Below, one piece after another: positions 34,212-45,874 of a DNA stretch of 64,000 bases. A program made the position numbers and the translations under genes. The notes under the pieces are model-generated. The model saw only the letters and a list, made by a program, of their open reading frames with translations, made no database searches and was not told where the DNA came from. Numbering within the stretch: the stretch's first letter is position 1; the number at the start of each line of letters is the position of its first letter. This DNA is from Phoronis australis (lineage: Eukaryota; Phoronida; Phoronidae): assembly GCA_002633005.1 (NCBI GenBank), contig NMRA01000306.1:429160-493159 (forward strand), read 5' to 3'.

Positions 34212-35021
34212 GTCAGAGCACGATTTTAAACTGATTTTTTGAAATTGTAAATTTTAAGAAACACTCAAGAGTAAAAAACAACTAATGAAATTCGTACGCG
34301 CCTACGCATTTTTTCATAAATTATCTGATCGTCCGAAAAAGTTCAGTATAAAAGTGTGAGGTAGGATTTACATGATGTTGCTCCATCCATTGAAAACATG
34401 ACAAAAATTACTCTTGATTTCAGAATATAAACTTGTGTCCCTTTTCTCAAAACAGCTAAGACATAGAGTTAGTTTGACGACGGGCCATTAAGCAGCTAGA
34501 ATACACAAGCCTAGTAATTTCATACTTAGGCGCTAATTGCCTTTGCCCGCGTATCTCGCACATTCTCTTTGTAATTGGGGTTTACCTCCGCTTGTACTGG
34601 TAGTGGAATGAGCAGATGTGTCAGAGCACGATTTTAAACTGATTTTTTGAAATTGTAAATTTTAAGAAAAACTCAAGAGTAAAAAACAACTAATAAAATT
34701 CGTACGCGCCTACGCATTTTTTCATAAATTATCTGATAGTCCGAAAAAGTTCAGTATAAAAGTGTGAGGTAGGATTTACATGATGTTGCTCCATCCATTG
34801 AAAACATGACAAAAATTACTCTTGATTTCAGAATATAAACTTGTGTCCCTTTTCTTAAAACAGCTAGGACATAGAGTTAGTTTGACGACGGGCCATTAAG
34901 CAGCTAGAATACACAAGCCTAGTAATTTCATACTTAGGCGCTAATTGCCTTTGCCCGCGTATCTCGCACATTCTCTTTGCACCTCCGCTTGTACTGGTAG
35001 TGGAATGAGCAGATGTGTTAG
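34212..35021. repeat. Recent tandem duplication, two units of ~408 and ~402 bp
   Basis: Unit one (34212-34619) and unit two (34620-35021) begin CAGAGCACGATTTTAAACTG and end GGAATGAGCAGATGTGT. They differ by a few substitutions and a 12-base deletion (TAATTGGGGTTT missing in unit two). No coding sequence. Confidence 0.9.
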
Positions 35022-35928
35022 AAGGGGCATCAGTGCACCGCTGTGTCTGAGAACCTATGATATTGGGATATTGTTAACACGGTGCTGCTAGCACCTCGTT
35101 ATTACTTGAGGTTTGGTTGTATAAGTCGAATTCTCATGGCGAGTCCTTTTATTCGGCGATCATTTTACCACCAGAAGCCTGTTGAATAGAGTGTGCGCCC
35201 ATCATAAGTGAGTGGGAACGCTTGCCTGCAGTGAGAGTTCGCAAATGTCTGTTGACCAAAGACCTATTTACTACCTAAGCCAACACTGCGTGTATCATCT
35301 TACTCATGGAATACATTTGCCTGCGCGAAAGTAGTTCATTTCTATCATTTTGCTCGGTAGACGGCGCTTTTGTAAACATGGTGGCTCGAGATTTCTGGTT
35401 TAGGCCACGGGCGCTTGAGTTTATCTGCTCCTCGATCGCAAATGACGTCACTCAATACTAAGAAAACATATGTTTCTTGTATAGGGTTATGAGTCTTCGG
35501 GAAATTCGAGCGCCTGTGATTTAGGCAGTAGACCTATCGCGTTTTTGAATCTAAATGTTACTGAACAACAGTTGTAAATGCCGATTCAGACCAATGTACG
35601 AACCGGGAATCTATCCTGGACCAGCCATGCGCGCCTGCACTGTAGTACTTGCTTAAAAAGTGAGTTAAAAGGGGTCTGAATTGAAGATAAATTGGTGATT
35701 TTCGACACATCACTGTGACTGGCCTGCTTGGACTTCGACTTCAGAGTTCAGTCTTATCACACCTAACTACTTTGGAAACAAGTTGGATATAATGTTCCCT
35801 GGTTTAGAGAATGACGCTATCAACATGTTGTCATAACTTCAGTAGGGAAAAAATGGGAAACGAACGTCAGGACAAGGACATGGTCGAAAAAAATTGATGA
35901 ATGTAACAACTGAATAATATTCCTGCAG
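35022..35928. other. Non-coding, nothing recognised
   Basis: No domain-bearing open frame and no paired splice sites seen. ACGTCACTCAATACT at 35445 contains a CRE-like TGACGTCA-type core, weak on its own. Confidence 0.35.
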
Positions 35929-38097
35929 GGCTCGATACTATTAAAATCGCCAGGTCGCATGTTGCGACCTAGCCAAAATCCCAGGTCGCATTTTCAAAAT
36001 CCAGCTCGCATTCGTAAATGCCAGGTCGCAAATTTTTTCCGCCATTTTTACGCGCCAAAATAGATTTTCAGATCATCGAGATTATTTTTAGATTATGCTC
36101 TTACCTGCAGCGTTAAATACTCACATATTTCGGATCTCAAAATTGACTTCATTCTTGTAGGTACGGCCTTACTGTTCTTCGCAACCGCCACTGAAAGACT
36201 CTAGAGCGCAAGGCAAGTTGCCGACGTGAAAGTTGAATCAGTGCTCTCTAAATGACTTATGCATTCGAGTAGCTAAATTTGCGATGTGAAAAGGGAGAAA
36301 ATGCCCGTTGAAAAGTATCCGGGATTTTGTTAGATCTGGCCTGCTACTGGCTGTCATCAAAGTCGTTAACGATTCAAACTAACTCGGGTAATGGCGAGTT
36401 TGCTCCTCAATGCATGTACCTTCCAAGTACGGGAAAAATAGGTCAGTCACAAAACGACACGCATGTCACTAGTGTTAACTTTCTTTCCGAGGTATAAAAC
36501 AAAGCCGGGTTTTTACATATTGTGAAATTTTTTTTTTGAAAACTGAAGTTGTGTCAGTAAAATGAAAGTGACACACCATATAAGGTGCGTGTCAATTTTG
36601 AACCACACGCGGTCGTTTGTAGTGCGCTATGATGGGCGCTAGCTTGAACTGTGGGCGCTTAATTGGAAATTCTCAAAATTTAAGGGGGGACTTTTAATAG
36701 ATCAGTGAGCGCTTATTATGAAACACTTTAAAGTTAGGGAGTAGGCTTGTGCGTGAGCATAGTCGTTAACCTTAGTGTTTGCGGTAATAAGATATTAAAA
36801 CGCTGCAATGGTAAGAAACGTTATAATAATACGATTTTGCGAGGCAAACTCCACGTAGTAGGTGTGACTTTCTGGATATCGTTACCACCTACATTGTACC
36901 CTTTTTAGCCACCCGGAATGATTTTGTTTTTAACTGCCCGCTTCAGCCGGAAGAAGGTTGTTTCTATAGGAGTCTGAACATTTTACGGCGACGGTGGTTC
37001 GGGGACCAAAAAGTTGCCGGGGGGGTGTATATAGAGAAGAATGAAAAGTTCGCTAACTTGAACCACAATTTCGCAGTTTAGTTGCAATAGCTGGCTACGG
37101 GCATAGAATACAGGGTTTACAGAACATCGACCTCGGGAAACATCGGAACAGAAAACGTCAGTTCTGGGTTATATCGGTCCCGGGACATCGGGTCTTTTAT
37201 AACCGCTGGGAATCTGAGTTCATTTTCAAATAAACCAGAGCCAAGCCGGTATACTCTTTTATTTAGGACTGTCGCTGTTCTTTGAAGTGGTGCGCACGCG
37301 TGAGTTCACGCACCTGAATCGCTGGAGTAGGCCTACACTTTACGTTGGGAACAACGTGTGAAAGACAAATCATTTTTCGCACACGTAGCCCCAGAAACAA
37401 GTAAAGGGTTTTTAGAATTTCTTGGCAACTGAAAATAAAGATATGACCGTCGTTTGGCGATTAATAAGGTTGACATTTTCACATTGGCTGTCTAAATACG
37501 ATAAAAAGGAGAAGCACATCTCAGTCTAAGTCACGATTGTCTGCCGGGACCGCTTGCGCGGGGCGGTGCCGCAGTGCCATATCAGGGATATTGTCGTGGA
37601 TATTTGGTACATGTAATAAGGACATCTTATGTGAAAAATAAACTTTTTTGTCCACCACAAAGTTTGGTAATTTTATCGCTTAAGAATTAGTAGAAACACC
37701 GTTGTTTTGTGAAGTTTTATCACGTGTTAAGATGTGGCCCGAAATTTTCTTCGGCTAATCCGGGAATTTACAAAAGTGGCCGAAAGTGTTAGTCAATGAA
37801 ACGCGTCAAAGATCGATTCTGCATATCCCATGTTCACGCGACTTGCTTACAAGTCATTGGGAGGGCTGTTCTCGGTTAGTGTTCTTTTGAACTTGGATTT
37901 GGCAACAACCAAATAACGGTCGGATTACCAAGAGCTGCTTTGTATTGTATATCTGTTAAGAAGTGTAAAAACTCAGCTCGCATTCGTTGGAAATTCCAGG
38001 TCGCATTTTGCGACTTGATACGAGCTGACAAAAATCTCAGCTCGCATTTCCAAATTTCAGGTCGCAAATGCGACCTGCAGCTCGTTATGTCGAGCAC
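35929..38097. mobile_element. Transposon with subterminal AGGTCGCA arrays (~2.17 kb)
   Basis: The left end GGCTCGATACTATTAAAATC is followed by CAGGTCGCATGTTGCGACCT and further copies of CCAGGTCGCA and CCAGCTCGCA to 36030. The right end, read inversely, starts GTGCTCGACATAACGAGC and has CAGGTCGCATTTGCGACCTG and more AGCTCGCA/AGGTCGCA words from 37970. Terminal similarity plus clustered octamers on both sides is typical of transposase-binding subterminal repeats, as in hAT-like elements. The interior has no recognisable transposase, so it is non-autonomous or badly decayed. It is also possible that the two ends belong to different insertions. Confidence 0.55.
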
Positions 38098-38726
38098 CGA
38101 CTCCTATCATACGGTGGATTAGACAGTGACTGCCGTCTACAGACTGTAGCTAGCCCCAGTAGACAGTGAAGCTCCTCGGGGAGTTTCATACATTGATAGA
38201 TTTTCGGTGACTTATGACTCACACTGATTAAAACTTCAAAGTCATGTTGTACCTCTTGCTCATAGAGGGACAACTTAGGTACCCATTGATGTCTTTAATT
38301 TCATCCAAATCAAACAAATACACCTGTAAAGTAACTTTTTCTACAACCAGTCCTTCGTTCAGGTGCCCAAATCGTCAACTGGTCAGTTTTACACTGCGCG
38401 CCCGCCTATTTTTACCGCGCCCGCCAGTGTCAGGCATAATTCGCCTTAAATCTTCCGGCGTATGTTACTATCAGTGGATGAAACTTGTTATCCATGTCAG
38501 GGACCATTATATCCGAGCAGAGTCATATTTTGTAATTCTGCAACTATAGAATTTCTGCAAACGGTTAATTGAACATATTTCCCATCTACAGTACTAAAAT
38601 TGATCAGCTTGATTAAATTTTTATACCCGTAAGTCAACTCACTTGAACACAGATAATTCTAGGAGGCACATCAGTCATGCTAGTAAAAATTGAAAGTCTT
38701 TGCTATTTACGTATATTTAATTTCAG
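38098..38726. other. Intergenic, nothing recognised
   Basis: Open frame 38244-38549 shows no domain. The stretch ends at the acceptor TTTAATTTCAG at 38726. Confidence 0.3.
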
Positions 38727-39309
38727 ATGGTGAACTATAATACTCCACTGAAAAAGGCAAAGTCAAAGACATGCATATTATGTGGCAAACTCTTATACTC
38801 TGACTCCCAGGCACACAATTTAAAAAAATTGCATTGAAGCAGAGGTACTTCGATTTTTTTAACTCGTTTACTCTCAATTCAACATTGATTTGCTGGACAC
38901 TAGGCCTGTGTTTATCTGCATCTCATGCATTCCGTTTTGTTCAAAACGCACACAGCTGCAGAAATCCGCAAGAATGGATGTCAGCATTCTCATTGCTCTG
39001 TCTGAAGATCGACAGAAACATGTTCTCATTGATTCGCCATCCGTTTCTAAGACACCAACAGGAGCAAAGAGATTGTTAAATTTTGAGTCCGAGTTAGTTG
39101 ACCATCGGTATTCAGTATCAGAGGATTATCAACAATCCAAGGCTTTCCTGTCAAACGTGTCTAAAAACTCAACTGAGCAACTTGATCGGAAACTGTTGTC
39201 TAAAATCAGTACATCTTTGAATGATCTTTGCAAGACTTCAACAAAAAGTGTGCTTAGATTTCACTTGAGGGACCTGAATGACACGAAGACCCTTTTTGGA
39301 AAATTGTGA
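38727..39309 (+). pseudogene. Zinc-finger-like exon, frameshifted
   Basis: A good acceptor ATTTAATTTCAG leads directly into ATG GTG and reads KTCILCGKLLYS...AHNLKKLH, a C-x2-C plus H pattern, then TGA. In another frame the sequence resumes as LLDTRPVFICISCIPFCSKR, SARMDVSILIALSEDRQKHV, TPTGAKRLLNFESELVDHRY, ending with a stop at 39309. The order (short Cys module, second CxxC module, acidic or helical tail) suggests one broken protein rather than two. The family is unknown, although similar short Cys modules occur in expanded gene families of marine invertebrates. Confidence 0.4.
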
Positions 39310-40303
39310 AAGAAGAGGAAATTGTCCACATGGGCTACCACTTCTGTGTGTTAATCACTTCATATTGCTGTGACTAAGAATGACTTCTCTGTAGCCATAA
39401 TGTACATGTATGGGATACATGTAGATATTTGCCAAGGAGGATCAACTTTGTGCCGTACAGAGGCTATTGTCTGCTGCGTGTATTCGTCATCATGCTGGCA
39501 ATGGTGTATGTTTGAACATTTTCAGATGGCTCACATTTATAGCTTATAATGGTTTTTAACATATATTTTTAGCAAAGGTGACATAGTTGATGATAGCAAT
39601 TAGATCGGAGATATACTACATGAGAAATTCTCCAGATTGAGACAGCCTAAATTCAGAACACAGAAATCATGGCTGAAATTTAAATTTTTCATCCTGAAAT
39701 TTGAGGCATGAGTGATTTGTATAATTTCGTATTTTTCAAATTCCTAACACTGTGTTGTACCATAACATGTTGCAAGGATACTCCTGTAAGTTCATAAAAA
39801 GTGACTCTCATGACAAACATTTAATAAATTGTTACCATTCCCCTTGAATTTCTGACAGACAATTGTGTGAATTTCTAAAAATTGGGACAAGCTCCGACTT
39901 TGATAAAAATTATTATTAACTGTCCCAAACTAGAGAATTTTTCTGTAATTAATTTTTGAAATTCAGTGTGTAGTTAACTGTAAAACTGATGGATGGCTGT
40001 TCTTGTTTATAAGAGGATCTGCTTTAAGAAAACGATTGTAAAAGTGATGACAGTTTATTGTTTAGTTTTTGATTTTAAGTGATGGTGTGGTAGTTTACAC
40101 CAGCTTTAAAAATGTCAGTGACGAAAGGTAGAAATCATAAGTGACAACAGATATCAATAGTCCATTTCAGTTAATGACTCTGAAGCAGATAATAGTGGCA
40201 GTACCCATGTGGTTAAAGAGTCATGACATAATGCTTTTGATTTAAAAATCTTGAGGGACTTTCCGATTTGTAAGCTATGAGTCTTTTTTCACAAGAAATG
40301 ATA

Positions 40304-40360
<57 letters not shown>

Positions 40361-41242
40361 GTGTGTGTGTGTCTGTGTCCGTGTGTCTGTGTGTGTCTGT
40401 GTGTGTGTTTGTGTGTGTGTGTTTTGATCAAAGGATAATATTTTATTGGTTAGACTGATACATACCAAGGGAACTTGTGACATGTGATAAAATGTTATTG
40501 TTTACATATGTTTTGGAAAAAAATAATTGTTTAACAAGATAATGAAACGTTACAACTGTGTCTTTAGCATCTAAAGTCAATGTTTAATACAGGGTTACTT
40601 TTACATAAACATTTAAAATGTTATAGATTTTGGATTTCCTATATAGTTAAGATTAAGAATGCATGCCTACATGAAGTTTTCTGCACATTTGTTGCTTTGA
40701 TAACACTATCACTGATGGTGTTACTCTATAAAAAATAAAAAATTAAAGGGCAATTTTGACAGTAAAATCACCCATGAAAATCAATTTTTGTACTTCAGGG
40801 TGACCTAAAAGGGCTGCTGGGTTCCTTGTTAATTCCAGATTGTTGTGTCTCTTGGGAGGCATTTTTATTTAGTGCATCTGCATTGAATAAATTTATGTTT
40901 TTGATAATTTTTGGCAGCTTTCCCAGATTTCCGTAAAATTTCCAGGCTCTGATTTGGAAATTCTGGGTATTAGAAAAGGCATAAAAAATGGTGCTGTGAA
41001 ATCTGTTGTGATACGAATAGATGTTATTGAAAGTATTTTTGTCTGCATTAAGCTCACCATTCGAACACAATGTGTCCTTCGTTGATTACCACAATTGCCA
41101 CGTTGGAAGCTAACAAACTCCTGTTTTGGAAGCTAATTCCTTGTTTCGGTGGCGTATCATATCATCACTTGTTGATGTCAGAGCCTCAGGGTTAGCATAC
41201 ACTACTTGATAATTTCCTTTAATTTTATCACTAATTGGAACA
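39310..41242. other. AT-rich non-coding stretch with a GT microsatellite
   Basis: No splice-bounded frames. It contains the microsatellite at 40309-40422 and several AATAAA words (39822, 40735, 40885). Confidence 0.4.
40309..40422. repeat. (GT)n microsatellite
   Basis: About 114 bp of GT dinucleotides with a few interruptions (GC, CTGTGTCC, TTTG). Antisense frames of poly-Thr-His arise from it and are not genes. Confidence 0.98.
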
Positions 41243-41553
41243 CATAGGCGGATTTAGGGGGGGGGGCTTCAGGGACTGCTGCAAGCAAAATGAAGCAGCA
41301 ACAGCTCGACCTGTGAGGAACTATAACTGGGACCGGTACTGGAGAAGGGGGGGACTAAGACCCCGGATCGTGGCGGGCTCTCGTTCCAGTTTTTATATTT
41401 TTATTTTTTTTTTTAGTCGACAGATTTCCTGAACAGAAGGTTCATAGTCTGGGCCCTGCAACTTTCGGGACGCCTGTACACATACAACCGCGCTTTGCCC
41501 AATTCGCCGAGGCATGGTGTTGGCTCCCCCTTCTGCTCCCTGATCCGCCACTG
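41243..41553. mobile_element. hAT-type MITE
   Basis: The left end CATAGGCGGATTTAGGGGG and the right end CTCCCTGATCCGCCACTG are inverse relatives. The word GGAACA flanks both sides (TTGGAACA before, GGAACAGT after), compatible with an eroded target duplication. Same family as 1997 and 5564. Confidence 0.65.
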
Positions 41554-43750
41554 GAACAGTACTACAAAACGTCACCACTAGTTTCTTCATCATCAGTATA
41601 ATCATCAGTAATGTCTCGCAAAAAATTGTTGGTGTTCTGGTATTGTAATTAGTGAACAGCAAAGATCTACTAAGGTTTGGTGAACAACGGGCTAATAAGC
41701 AAACTAATTGCAGTTCAGTGTGGGAACGTCAATAGCGCAATTTGTTGATCTGTCAACTGTGCTTCTTCTGTTAGTTTTATTTTAATCGCAAAGTGAACCT
41801 TTTATGTTCACTTAGTGATAACTAAACCGTTTCAATGATGTTTTTCGTTTTAAAATTGCTTCAATTAATACTACAGGTACTACAATATCGTCCGCATTCG
41901 TCGCGATTCTACTCGGGGATTCCATTGACAGGGAATTCCCGGCCGAGAGTATGCATGACAAGGGAGATAAGTCTTTATTTTGATACATAAACGAGTCGAC
42001 AAATTTTTTCGACGGATTCTTTCATCTACAAGAATTATAATTACGATTTTTAAGAACTTAGTCCCAACTGCTATAAAACTCATTCAAATTACAACAATGA
42101 CGAAACGTTTTTCTGCGGTTTGTTTGGCGCGGATACGAAACGATATGATCTCGCGAGATCCAGCCTCATCACCAGTTTTTCGGGTATTTTGTAAATGTGA
42201 TGTGCCGTGGCTAGTCGCCAACAGCGACGTCTCGTGAAAATGCCAAAGACCCTTTTGGACAGCTGACGTCACACGGCTCAGGCGCCCCTATTGGAGGTCA
42301 TGAGAGTTCATGCGCATTATTCTTGAACCAGCCAGACCGGGCGAAGTGATGATTTATACTGTAGGACGTCGAATCGTTGTTTTTGTTGAAATACAATTTC
42401 CGAAAAAAGAACAATTTTTATTACCAACATGATGCTGATGTGGCGAGACCAGATACAGTGAAGCACTGCATAATCTGGTAAAATACTTATAAATCCCGTA
42501 CAGTCATTAAGGACGTTTAAAATGTTTTAATAATTTTGCAGGATTTTAAAGTATTTTACCAGTTTCTGCAATGTCTCTTTGGCTCATCACAGGGCTTAGA
42601 AACCGAGAAGATTCTCAACGTCGTATTTATTATTCAATACAACTACGATTTTCCATGAACAGTCAATTTACGGTTTATCGTTCTTTGTGTATTTTTTCTT
42701 TATTATTTTCACATACATGTATATGTCCTAACAAGATTTTTCTTTGCTATTTTTACGTATATGTCCTAACAAGATTACTTGTATTTTAATTTGAATAATA
42801 AACTGCCATATAATATGCGTTTATTTCATGTCTTGTAAAATATCAAACTATTAAACCAATGTTGAATAAGGGAAGTCACGTGAAGAACTTTGAAGCTGGA
42901 TGACGACAGGGCCACCCATGAAATATACAAATGTAATTATAAGCAAATAAAAGATACTCAGAAATACGTCGAACACATCAATATAATATTAAATAAATGA
43001 CATCAAGTAATATATTGTCGACGTAGGAAGACTTAACTAAACTTGAAAATAGAGTTACAAATACAGCAGTTGGCAATGGTGCAATTGAGACCATAGTCAC
43101 CAAATCAACGATTACTGAAATAATTCATTACACTAAATAGAGAACGTTTATGGAACTTGTCAAGGATACAAGGTTAGGTAAACAATTACGCAGCGAATTT
43201 GTAAACAATTTTTAGAACAGAAGTTAATTTGTAATGGATTTCTTTGCCTAGCGTACGTACTGGTGGTGTATGCTAGAACGGGAATTAATATTGAAAGTGT
43301 TGATTACGGCAGCCATGTATAAATCTTCAATTTTAAGAATACAAGATGTCTTAAACAAGAGCTCAGAGTGAGCTTGACATCTGCAAATATTTGTTTTTCT
43401 GATAACTTTCTTCTGCAGACAAAATAATTGCTTATGCTCGATGCCCTATGCCAGTATATTACAATTTAGATTAGGCAATATCATACCGTTATTAAGTATT
43501 CTTAATACTAAATGTAGAGTATAGTGTTTTAACCTGCTTTAAACACCAGAAACCCTATTTGACGACTTATACTATGGATGTGATTTTCCCAAGAAAACAT
43601 TTCTTGAATAATGAGGCCAAAGAAATTAAACCTTTCCCACCATGGTCATAACTGATTGAATTCGGTTACCAACACATTTGGTAAGGTATTTTAAGTATTA
43701 TTTCTTCCATTTGTACTTGTAATCATCAGTTCATCCCGGCGGTCTCCTCT
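41554..43750. other. Intergenic, nothing firm
   Basis: Short open frames without domains. A direct repeat of ATATGTCCTAACAAGATT occurs at 42720 and 42760. CG-rich words and CGTCAC at 42260-42350 may be promoter-like. Confidence 0.3.
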
Positions 43751-43814
43751 GTTGTGTTGTTCTACACCAGCCTCAAGAGGTAATGGTCTCGAAAACTGGG
43801 TTCGCCTGAATATT

Positions 43815-44304
43815 ATGAAAAGTTGCGTGTGCGGAGTATGCAGTAATGGCAGTCGGATAGACAATACTTCAGTTTTTGCAGTCCCAAATGACCCCCAAGT
43901 AGCACCAAAACGTGTTAGAAACCCAATGGATCACACTTTTTTCAAATCAAAACCTTATCTTTGGTAAATGTCCAATGAGGCAGCAGATGATGCATGTCTT
44001 TTTCATTACAAAATGGACGAACTCGCATAGTATGTTTACAATATTTGCCAACAAGAAGGCGTCTTGAAACAGTTCACCAGCATTCTCGTTCTCAGGTATA
44101 ATACCCAGCGAATGTTTAGCAACAGGGACCAATCCAAGTTCTTAGAAGCATTTAGTCCGTGTGCTCTGAATTACTGCCATCAACATTACAAAAGACGCAT
44201 ACATTATTCATTAAAATCTGCGGTGTTTAAAGAGGCAATGGACGGGAAGGCTTGTCAGCAATATCTTTTCCGCGATTCCTCATTGAACTTGAACTCGTCT
44301 TATT
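43815..44304 (+). pseudogene. THAP-like zinc-finger fragment (decayed)
   Basis: Starting at MKSCVCGVCSNGSR, followed by FAVPNDPQVAPKRV, the arrangement C-x2-C near the start then 'F-x-x-P-x-D-P' resembles the opening of a THAP DNA-binding domain (M-x-x-x-C-x2-4-C ... F-P-x-D). The frame ends at a stop near 43967. A later frame (44064-44304) is Lys/Arg-rich (HYKRRIHYSLKSAVFKEAMD). No intact protein is possible. THAP domains are often spread by P-element-type transposons, which would explain an isolated fragment. Confidence 0.35.
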
Positions 44305-45716
44305 GAACGTGACACGGCCTTTTTGAACTTGAAAAGGTCTATGTGGCCTTGAAACTTGTTGAAATGGAACTGACTGTGCGTGCGTGCGATGTTGTCAATT
44401 TCCTCTATGAGCTCCTAGTAACGTTCTTGTAAATCTTTTTGTCATTTTCCGAACGACGCCCTCTAACAGACAAATAGATCTTTAGGTAAACTGCGTAAAT
44501 GGATGCTTTCCAAAAACTACGATTTCATGGAAACGTGTGTCATTTCATACGCATATTCCTAATAAAAGTGTTGAACAGTAGATTCCTTTGCCAAGTCGCC
44601 AATTTATTTATAACTGCATGACAAAAAACACAAACCCGATGTCATCACATTCCATAAAATAATGGAACATGTGAACAAAACTATTAAAAAATTGTCGTTG
44701 AAAAGACCCAAAATGCATTTAGATTATACTCCTTTGTTGAACCGATTACGGGGATCATTTGATTATCAACAGAACTTAGTTAACACCTGAAATCACCTAT
44801 TATTCGTCATTTTTGTAGTTTTAATGTTGAACAATTTCTGTGTCGATACAGAACATAAGTAGAACAAAAATTGACTTACTTCAAGTCTTGGATCAGGAGA
44901 ACTGCAGTACCCGACTGTTACAAAAGATATCGTCATCTCAAAAGGCTGATACCGCACTTTGAGCAACCATCCACCCACATACACATGCATGTATCGTAAC
45001 TAAAGGTGGAACAGGTGTACTCCGCAGAAACCAACAGGGGCCATGGGGGAAGTGATTTACATGTATTAATGCATTCTGTAAAGCTGGGTACATGACGCTT
45101 CAATCTTTTGACTAACGTGGTGTGACAATCTGGCACCAGGCCCTGTAAAATGGTTTAGAGAAACCTACGCACAATCGATACAATAGAATGCAACATTTCT
45201 TTTAACCGCGGTATTGCAGTCCATTGTATTGTATCGTGTTCTTGTCACATGGTTAGTCATATTCCTTTGATACAAATTCCATCCATTTCCGTGTGACTAC
45301 TTACATGTATAAATACATTCCGTAGGGAAAATAACGAACATCCGACATTAATGTAGAGTTCCTGAGGGCACATTTAACTGATAAAAATGTTTATTTAGTG
45401 AGTATGCACTTAAGAGGAACTCGTGTTAAGCACAGATTTGAAAGATGACTTGATAAAATACAGTTAAAGGCCTATGGTCCGAGTTATAGAAGAAAAAACC
45501 TCTTAACGCCGTTTAAGCCGGTTTTTTTAAGTGACATGCAGTTCAAAAAGTTATTAACTTTCAACTTGTGCAAAAAGTTTGAAAAAAATCGTTGTAAATA
45601 CTACAAACGAATGAAATGTTTACAAAGAATTTAGTATCCCGACCGCTAAACAGATTATAAACATTACAACAACGCATGCGCAGCCACAGATCTAGAGGTC
45701 AACAGAATTTATACAA
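44305..45716. other. Intergenic with one doubtful minus-strand exon
   Basis: Minus strand 44948-44881 reads PFEMTISFVTVGYCSSPDPR then LE before a good donor GAA|GTAAGT, with a possible acceptor GTATCAG. A Cys-rich minus frame lies just upstream (ECINTCKSLPPW near 45060). These could be exons of one secreted protein but the boundaries are uncertain. Confidence 0.25.
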
Positions 45717-45848
45717 ATGGCGGGGAGAGGTAGATCGATGAAGTGTACGTCCGAAGGCGAAACGCAGTTGTCCTGCTCTCCAAGATTCAGAAAAAGACGT
45801 GTTAGCCAGTACAAAAAGCGGCATTACCAACAAACCTTGTACCTGTAA
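45717..45848 (+). CDS. Small basic ORF upstream of the 45875 gene
   Basis: ATG in a good context (CAAATGGCG) opens 43 codons: MAGRGRSMKCTSEGETQLSC, then SPRFRKRRVSQYKKRHYQQT and LYL stop. It is rich in Arg/Lys. It ends 26 bases before the ATG of the six-exon gene and probably lies in the same first exon. It may be an upstream ORF that tunes translation, a small protein, or chance. Confidence 0.35.
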   Translation: MAGRGRSMKCTSEGETQLSCSPRFRKRRVSQYKKRHYQQTLYL

Positions 45849-45874
45849 TCGACTCGTTCGATAGGTGAGAAACA

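Noticed and set aside
40213-40483. Minus-strand frames rich in Thr-His
   Set aside because: They are translations of the GT microsatellite.
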